Shown: one piece after another, positions 38,001 through 47,400 of the stretch
Numbering within the stretch: the stretch's first letter is position 1
How the letters are laid out: each line of letters starts with the position of its first letter
Notes under the pieces: model-generated
Told to the model about the DNA's origin: nothing
What the model saw: the letters and a program-made list of their open reading frames with translations, nothing else
The model's database searches: none
NCBI RefSeq assembly: GCF_045679555.1
Contig: NC_092094.1
Coordinates: 10,844,319-10,908,318 of the forward strand
Direction of reading: 5' to 3'
DNA length: 64,000 bases
Source: Salvelinus alpinus
Lineage: Eukaryota; Chordata; Actinopteri; Salmoniformes; Salmonidae
Position numbers and translations under genes: made by a program

Positions 38001-41000
38001 CTGGGGGAGAAGTGGAGGAGGGCTGGGGGAGAAGTGGAGGAGGGCTGGGGGAGAAGTGGAGGAGGGCTGGGGGAGAAGTGGAGGAGGGGCTGGGGGAGAA
38101 GTGGAGGAGGGCTGGGGGAGAAGTGGAGGAGGGCTGGGGGAGAAGTGGAGGGGGGGCTGGGGGAGAAGTGGAGGAGGGGCTGGGGGAGAAGTGGAGGAGG
38201 GCTGGGGGAGAAGTGGAGGGGGGGCTGGGGGAGAAGTGGAGGAGGGCTGGGGGAGAAGTGGAGGAGGGCTGGGGGAGAAGTGGAGGAGGGCTGGGGGAGG
38301 AGGACTTGGGGAGAAGTGGAGGGGGGCTTGGGGAGTAGAGGAGGGCTAGGGGAGAAGTGGAGGAGGGCTGGGGGAGAAGTGGAGGAGGGCTGGGGGAGAA
38401 GTGGAGGAGGGCTGGGGGAGAAGTGGAGGAGGGCTGGGGGAGAAGTGGAGGGGGGCTAGGGGAGAAGTAGAGGGGGGCTGGGGGAGAAGTGGAGGAGGGC
38501 TGGGGGAGAAGTGGAGGAGGGCTAGTGGAGGAGCGCTGGGGGAGAAGTGGAGGAGCGCTAGGGGAGAAGTGGAGGAGGGCTGGGGGAGAAGTAGAGGAGG
38601 GCTAGGGGAGAAGTGGAGGAGGGCTGGGGGAGAAGTGGAGGAGGGCTGGGGGAGAAGTAGAGGAGGGCTAGGGGAGAAGTGGAGGAGGGCTAGGGGAGAA
38701 GTGGAGGAGGGCTGGGGGAGAAGTAGAGGAGGGCTGGGGGAGAAGTAGAGGAGGGCTGGGGGAGAAGTGGAGGAGGGCTGGGGGAGAAGTGGAGGAGGGC
38801 TAGGGGAGAAGTGGAGGAGGGCTAGGGGAGAAGTGGAGGAGGGCTGGGGGAGAAGTGGAGGAGGGCTGGGGGAGAAGTGGAGGAGGGCTGGGGGAGAAGT
38901 GGAGGAGGGCTAGGGGAGAAGTGGAGGAGGGCTAGGGGAGAAGTGGAGGAGGGCTGGGGGAGAAGTGGAGGAGGGCTGGTGGAGGCGGGCTGGGGGAGAA
39001 GTGGAGGAGGGATGGGGGATAAATAAGTGCTTTGGGCTCTGTCTGCTCCTCTCCTCCTCAGGGCCGGCTCTCCTCCTGTGTTAAACCCTGGAGGAACATG
39101 GAGCTTTTCCACCATAGACACTGTCTCCCTGGTATTCACACATTCACTCTGTTATTGCAGACACACATTACACTCTCTTCCCATCTCTGTCTCCTCTTTC
39201 TCAGACACACTACACTACACACCGCAGGAGGTGGGTGGCACCGTAACTGGGGAGGACAGGCTCGTGGTAATGGCTGTAGCGGAGTAAGTGGAATTGTATC
39301 AAATGCATCAAACTCATGGGTTCCGTGTGTTGGTGCCATTCCATTATCTCCTTTCCAGCTGTTATTATGAGCCGTCCTCCCCTCAGCAGCCTCCACTGAT
39401 ACACACACACACACACACACACACACTACGCCACCCACCTGGTTGTGCTAGCACACTTCTTTAGGCATTAGGCTAGTCCACTGATATACATTGACTGACT
39501 GCTGTGTGAGAACCTGCCTCCCTCCATCACTCTCTCTATCCCTAACCCCCTTATCCCTCACAGTACTACCTCCCTCCATCACTCTCTCTATCCCTAACCC
39601 CCTTATCCCTCACAGTACTGCCTCCCTCCATCACTCTCTCTATCCCTAACCCCCTTATCCCTCACAGTACTGCCTCCCTCCATCACTCTCTCTATCCCTA
39701 ACCCCCTTATCCCTCACAGTACTGCCTCCCTCCATCACTCTCTCTATCCCTAACCCCCTTATCCCTCACAGTACTGCCTCCCTCCATCACTCTCTCTATC
39801 CCTAACCCCCTTATCCCTCACAGTACTGCCTCCCTCCATCACTCTCTCTATCCCTAACCCCCTTATCCCTCACAGTACTGCCTCCCTCCATCACTCTCTC
39901 TATCCCTAACCCCCTTATCCCTCACAGTACTGCCTCCCTCCATCACTCTCTCTATCCCTAACCCCCTTATCCCTCACAGTACTGCCTCCCTCCATCACTC
40001 TCTCTATCCCTAACCCCCTTATCCCTCACAGTACTGCCTCTGCACCAGCCATCTCTCTGGAGTGGCTCAAATGAGATTTTCTCATAGAAATCTCTGCATT
40101 GAAGCCGCTGTTGTAAAACGGGCTGTCCGTCCATCACGTATTAATACATTCATATGTGAGTTCAGTCACTTAGACCTGTACTTCCACTGATCTCCCCTGG
40201 GACATTTCTGATTCATGCACTTGGGAAATCACTTTGCTTTATTTATTATGATGGGACTGTGAAAGTGCCATATGAATATGAGGCAGCCAAATATGACCTA
40301 TTGCCTAAGATGGTGCTGTCACATGTCAGGGGTCACAGCAGGAGGAGCGGATAATTCAGTGCTCTCGGATGAGTGAGACTCAATTGCTTTTCCTAACCTG
40401 AGGGCATATTTGTCACTCCGTGTCTCTGTCTCACACAGATGAATACTTCATCCCTCTCCATTTTCTTCGTGGGAGGACGGCTTGGACCTCATTCTGACCC
40501 TTCTGTCCTCTCAGGTCAAAGGTCAAATAGGAGAACCAGGCTGCGTAATTACATAATGTGGCATGGAGACCTTTTGGTTTGACTTGGCCACTCATTCCTA
40601 GATGATGATGATGATGGTGGTGACATCACACTAACACCATTGTATGTCTGTCTCATCCTCGTTGGTGAAAGGGACTATGGATTAGTTGTTATCTGGACAA
40701 TTGATTCATTGAACAGCCTGATTTATTCACTTGATCAGATGGATAGATATTATTTAAGGTTGTGTATCTGCTTTAACAAACACCCTTGATTTAGCAAACC
40801 TTGTTCACTATACCCGTGATTACATAGCTAAGAGTTGGTTTAATCTGGACAATTAATCAATAGAACAGACAGATTAATTCACTTGATTGCGTAGTAAACA
40901 TGATTTTATACCTGTTTGAGCTTAACATCCTGAGTTGAACAGGAAGACTCATGCTAAACCTTATTCAGTATATCCGTGAGGGCCTAGCTGAATATGACCG

Positions 41001-41455
41001 TGGAGGCTGAAGGATCGGCTCCTGAAAACAGGGCTGCTATTGTAACACACACTGGGTAGCATCCATCAGATGGTCCATAATGATTTATGTAACCTCTCCC
41101 CAATTAAACCGTGTTTAAGCTTCAGTGCCAAAGGCCTTATGGGTAAATCAAGGCAGTAGCACTGGGCTCCAGCTCGGCCTAAAGTAGGGCACTATATAGG
41201 GAATAGAGTGCCCTATGGGACCCAGCCAGACGTTCTGAGAGCATCTCCTAATGACCAGAACAGCTGACTGGAGCTGAAAAGAGTGAATGCAGCATGGAAC
41301 ACATGTACTGGACCCGGCTCTTTGGACCAGAGTGTCCCATGTGTTGTGACCACTCATCTTGGCCCTCACCCAAGGGGCTATTGGCGCATAGCTGAGAGAG
41401 AGGGAGGTATGGGGAGAGGGATAGAGAGAGAGGGATGGAGAGGGCTAGAGAGAGA

Positions 41456-41493
<38 letters not shown>

Positions 41494-44400
41494 GAGGAGG
41501 AAGTTGCTAATAGGCGCTGACAAACGCTGATGCGTGAAATGACTTTTACTGATCACAACGCTAGATGGGAATGGGGTTCTATCTAAATCACACCCCCTAA
41601 AAACAGCTTAGTGGAACAATGCAGATAAGCCAACAGGTCTTGGCAGTAATGGCAGCAGAATTAATTTGAAGTAGGAACTAACCGTCTCTTAAATTGTAGC
41701 TATTTATTTTTTTATCCTTTCATCCCTTCTCGTATATATGATCTTAATGGAACGCATTCTGCTACTTCTTCTTTTACACACTAATTCCGTTTAATTCGCC
41801 AATATCTTAGCAGTCAAACATGCTCCCACAGGTGCAGGCAGAGCCTTATTAGCTAGTAGGAATCTTGTGGCCTGACTAAAACAAGTCTGATTTGTGTATC
41901 AGCCATTAGTGCCTGAAGGAGAGAGAACAACACCAGAGGAGGAATGTTGCCCCAGGAGGAGTATGAGGGCAATATCTATCTTTTAACACCAGACCAGCAA
42001 ACATATTACACTATATATACAAAACAATGTTTATTATTGAATTCAAATTATTGGATTCGGCTATTTCAGCCAAACCCGTTGCTGACAGGTGTATAAAATC
42101 GAGCACACAGCCATGCAGTCTGCATAGACAAACATTAGCACTGTCATAGGATGCCACCTTTCCAATAAGTCAGTTTGTCAAATTTCTGTCCTGCTAGAGC
42201 TGCCCCGGTCAACTGTAAGTGCTATTATTGTGAAGTGGAAACGTCTAGGAGAAACAATGGCTCTGCCACGAAGTGGTAGGCCATACAAGATCACAGAACA
42301 GGACCGCAGAGTGCTGTAGCGTGTCTGTCCTCGGTGAAACACTCACTACTGAGTTCCAAGCTGCCTCTGGAAGCAACATCAGCACATTAACAGTTCGTTG
42401 GGAGCTTTATGAAATTGGTTTCCATGGCCGAGCAGCCGCACACAAGCCTAAGATCAACATGTGCAATGCCAAGCATCGGCTGGAGTGGTGTAAAGCTCGC
42501 CGCCATTGGACTCTGGAGCAGTGGAAACGTGTTCTCTGAATTGATAAATCACGCTTCACCATCTGGCAGTTCGACTGACTAGTCTGGGTTTGGCGGAAGC
42601 CAGGAGAACGCTACCTTCCCCAATGCATAGTGCCAACTGTGAAGTTTGTTTTGGGCCCCTTAGTTTCAGTGAAGCGGAATCTAAACGCTACCGCATACAA
42701 TGACATTCTAGATGATTCTGTGCTTCCAAATGTGTGGCAACAGTTTGGGGAAGGCCTTTTCCTGTTTTAGCATGACAATGCCCCCGTGCACAAAGCGAGG
42801 TCCATACAGAAATGATTTGTCTCGATCAGTGTGGAAGAACTTGACTGGCCTGCACAAAACCCGACCTCAACCCCATCAAACACCTTTGGGATGAATTTCA
42901 ACGCCGACTGTAAGCCAGGCCTAATCGCCCAACATCAGTGGCTGAATGGAAGCAAGTCCCTGCAGCAATGTTCCAACATCTAGTGGAAAGCCTTCCCAGA
43001 AGAGTGGAGGCTGTTATAGCAGCAAAAGGGGCCAACTGCATATTAATGCCCATGATTTTGGAATGAGATGTTCGAGCAGGTGTCCACATACTTTTGGGCA
43101 TGTAGTGTAAGTATGTTTTGGCTTGCAGTTCTGCATCATGCTCCACCTTTCTGTCTTGTTCTGCCTTTGATTCTGGGGGTTCTACTTTGAAGGGGTGCTA
43201 AGCTGCCGTCCTGAACCTTTCTTCAATATTTCAATTGCAGTTTAGCCTTTGGCACCGGGGTTACACTCTGTCAAATCACCTCAATAGAGAGGGGCTGTAC
43301 CCTTCACCCAAAGGAGGACATTTTGACCTGTGGGAAGAGCTGCTTTCTATACAGGCATTGGCTACGGGATAGAGGTATTAAAATGAGACTTGCATTACAG
43401 CTCTAAATCCCTCTGAAGGGAAGTGACCCCTGACCTGCGTCATGCTGAGTTTGACAGGCAGCTTCTGTTGCCTCTTTCTGTGTGCCCAGCTCATTTGCCA
43501 CAGTTTGGCCCCTAAGTAAATAATTGTTTCTAACTTTAACCCTCCCGTCCAAATTATACTCTGAAGAGACCCTTTCTGTGAGAACATGGCAACGGTCCAA
43601 GTGTGTAAGCCATACCAGTATGCTTCTCAGATAAAGTTCCCCCCCAAAGACCTCAAGCAGTGCTTCGGTGTGGCACTGGCATCAGTTGGGAAAGAAAAAC
43701 TGTGTTGTGAGTGTTCAGCTGAAAAGACCCCAAGCAGTGTTGCAAAGCATACAATGGCATCAGAAGTCTGACACCGTAATTGACATCCATGTCTTCAGGG
43801 AACAGTGGGTTAACTGCCTTGCTCAGGGTCATAGCGTCAGATTTTTACCTTGTCAGCTCTGGGATTTGAACCAGCAACCTTTTGGCTACTGGCCCAACAC
43901 TCCTACCTGCCAGTCTACCTGCTGCCCACAGTGAACAAAACCAGTCTTTGGAAACAGTCTTCTACCCAGACCCAGTATAATAATAACACCATGGAATCTC
44001 TTCATAGTCTTCAGTGTTTAAAAACAGACTTCCCTACAAAGTGCACTACTTTTGACTAGGGTCCATAGGGCCCTGGTCAAAAATAGTGAACTATGTAGTG
44101 AATATGCTGCCATTCGGGATGCAGCATGTGCTTCAATGAGCCGACTCTTGTCTATAACCCTAACAGGTGCCGAGTCATTGACAAGTTGTAGCATTCAGAA
44201 TGATTCTACTCTCGGCTCACTGGGAGACTGTGTCACACTGGTTATGAGTGGAAGGCATTGTGCTCGGTGCTATTTGCAATCTGGCCACTCCAGCTATCAA
44301 GGAAAAGAAGCTGCGATGTGCCGTATCTAAGCCACTGCCATAATTAAAGAAAAATGGAGTCAGTCAGTGGGTCGAGTGATGATAAAAGCACTGAGTTGTT

Positions 44401-47400
44401 TTGTCCGGTCGGTCAGTCGACTTTGTCTAGTGCTTCTGGCTGCAGCATGATTTCCTCCCATTAAGAGTACATCTAGCGTGCACACACATCGATCTACAAG
44501 CCCACATCCACCAACCCCAATGGAAGTGTTTCCATATACAGTACCAGTCAAGTGTGGACACACCTACTCATTCAAGGGTTTTTCTTTATTATTACTATTT
44601 TCTACACTGTAGAATAATAGTGAAGACATCAAACATATGGAATCATGTATAAAACATTTTTTTTTATCCTTCAAAGTAGCTGCCCTTCGCTTTGAGTTTT
44701 GCACCCTCTTGGCATTCTCTCAACCAGCTTCATGAGGTAGTCACCTGGAATGCATTTCAATTAACAGGTGTGACATGTTAAGTTTTAATTTTTTGAATTT
44801 CTTTCCTTAATGCATTTGAGCCAATCAGTTTTGTTGTAACAAGGTAGCAGTGGAATACAGAAGATAGCCCTATTTGGTAAAAGACCAAGTGTTACGTTCC
44901 CCAGTTTCTGTGTTGTAGCTTTTGTAATTTGAGTGTGTGTTTCAGGACATTGCTTCCTGAGTTCTCCCCAACCAGCTGATTGGTCGACCCCAGGCTAATT
45001 GATGATTGGAGCTGACCCCGCCCCCTCGTCAAGATACAGCTGTTTCTAATCACCATTGCCACCTGAAGCTATAAAAGCCAGTGTTCGGTGGTAGAGAAAT
45101 GATTAGAGAGAGATTAGGGAGAGAGAGATTAGAGGGAGATTGAATATTTAGAAAAGAGATCTTTTTTGGAGAGAGAGAAGATTTTGAGAGAGATTAAAGA
45201 GAGAGAGATCATTGTAGGCTGAGGAATGCAGAGAGTTTGATTGTGAGAGAGATATTTGCTAAGAGAGGAGGCTGATGGCTTTGGGGTAATTTACTATGTT
45301 AGTTGTTGTTGGTAGCAGCTTTGCTATGTTCTGTGTTTGTTGTTCTTTAGTGGCCTGAGTTAGTTTACTTAGTTTTGTTGTAAAGTGTTTGTGAAATTGT
45401 TAATAATTATTCTGTTTCATTTGTTCCCAGGGGGGAAGGAGAAGGCACTTTGGGAGTGCTTAGGCAAGAGGCCCGCGGGCATACATATACCCGTAGTATA
45501 TTTATTGTCTAGGCACACTAGGTAAGACCTGGGCGGACCACCCCCTGTATTTTGGTTAGGGCACCAGGTGGTGCTAAGATAGGTAAGTAGTGGGTAGGCA
45601 GGTTAGATAGGAAAGGGGGAAGTTTTGATATTTACTTTCTTTGCTTTGGGTTCCGTCCAGCCCCTTTTCCCCATATTACCGTAAGGAAATAAATCCTAGT
45701 AACGGTAAAATCTGCCTTTGTCGTCCTTACTCGCGCCTACGGTCCATACCTCTTACACTTCACAGGGAGTTGAGTGGCAGCAGGGAGTTGCGTTCCCTCT
45801 TCTCAGAGGCGTGCGTAACACCAAGTCTATATTATGGCAAGAACAGCTCAAATAAGCAAAGAGAAACAACAGTCCATTATTACTTTAAGATATGAAGGTC
45901 AGTCAATGCAGAACATTTCAAGAACTTTGAAAGTTTCTTCAAGTGCAGTTGCAAAAACCATCAAGCGCTGGCTCTCATGAGGACTGCCACAGGAATGGAA
46001 GACCCAGAGTTACCTCTGCTGCAAAGGATAAGTTCATTAGAGTTACCAGCCTCAGAAATTGCAGCCCAAATAAATGCTTCACAGAGTTCAAGTAACAGGC
46101 ACATCTCAACATCAACTGTTCAGAGGAGACTGTATGAATCAGGCCTTCATGGTTGAATTGCTGCAAAGAAACCACTACTAAAGGACACCAATAATAAGAA
46201 GAGACTTGCTTCGGCCAAGAAACACAAGCAATGGACATTAGACTGGTGGAAATCTGTCCTTTTGATCTGATGAGTCAAAATGTACAATTTTTGGTTCCAA
46301 CCACTTGTCTTTGTGAGACGCAGTGTGGGTGAACAGATGATCTCTGCTCGTGTGGTTCCCACCGTGAAGCATGGAGGAGGAGGTGAGATGGTGTGAGGGT
46401 GTTTTGCTGGTGACACTGTCAGTGATTTTATTTAGAATTCAAGGTAAACTTAACAAGCATGGCTACCACAGCATTCTGCAGCGATAAGCCATCCCATCTG
46501 GTTTGCGCTTAGTCCCACTATCATTGGTTTTTCAACAGGACAATGACGCCACACACCTCCAGGCTGTGTAAGGGATACCTAAACAAGGAGGGTGATGAAG
46601 TCCTGCATCAGATGACCTGGCCTCCACAATCACCTGACCTCAACCCAATTGAGATGGTTTGGGGTGACTTGGACCGCAGAAAAAGCAGCCAACAAGTGCT
46701 CAGCATATGTGGGAGCTCCTCCAAGAATGTTGGAAAAGCATTCCAGGTGAAGCTGGTTGAGAGAATGCCAAGAGTTTTCAAAGCTGTCATCAAGGCAAAG
46801 GGTGGCTACGTTGAAGAACCTAAAATATATTTGTGTAACACTTTTGCTCACTACATGATTCCATATGTGTTAATAGTTTTGATGTCTTCACTATTATTCT
46901 ACAATGTAGAAAATAGTAAAAACCCTTGAATGAGTAGGTGTGTCCAATCTTTTGACTGGTACTGTAGTCTAGGAAGGGTTGCCTTATTTTCACAAAATGT
47001 TTAAGTAATCTTCTTTGTAGGAATACACTTATTAATCTTCTAGTTGAGACTTTTGCCTTCAAAAAGTATTCACATCCCTTTGACTTATTCCACATTTTCT
47101 TGTTAAACCTGAATTCAAAATGGATTAAAAACATACTCTCCCGTCTACCTATACACAATACCCCAAAATAACAGGGAAACATGTTTTTGCAAATGATTAG
47201 GTATTTATTGAAAATGAAGTTCAGAAATATCTCATGTACATACAGTGCAGGAGGGATATAGTGATGGGAGAGCCCCCCCCCGGTCTGACTGCCCCTCCCC
47301 CACCCTGAAGGTCTGACTGCCCCTCCCTCCCACACTCACACACAATCATACATTCACACACACAATAATACATTCACACATAGCTGTCTCGTGCTCGCGC

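Larger units (their letters stand above)
44539..46964 (+). mobile_element. Tc1-like transposon interrupted by a solo LTR
   Basis: Ends CAGTACCAGTCAAGTGTGG and CTTTTGACTGGTACTG are flanked by TA (44537-44538, 46965-46966). Removing the 931-bp LTR and one 5-bp duplication leaves 1490 bp. The inner 30 bp of each end (CACACCTACTCATTCAAGGG) is the classical salmonid Tc1 terminal repeat. Confidence 0.9.

Noticed and set aside
28030..38748. Many Gly/Glu/Arg/Trp-rich frames of 60-327 codons
   Set aside because: They translate the 22-bp minisatellite in all three frames (66-bp protein period) and lie inside a pnpla8 intron.
39541..40020. CCCTAACCC telomere-like motif
   Set aside because: Occurs once per 52-bp unit and is not tandem TTAGGG.
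44890..45820. Full-length LTR retrotransposon or provirus
   Set aside because: Only one LTR with a 5-bp duplication is present; no gag, pol or env sequence is seen.
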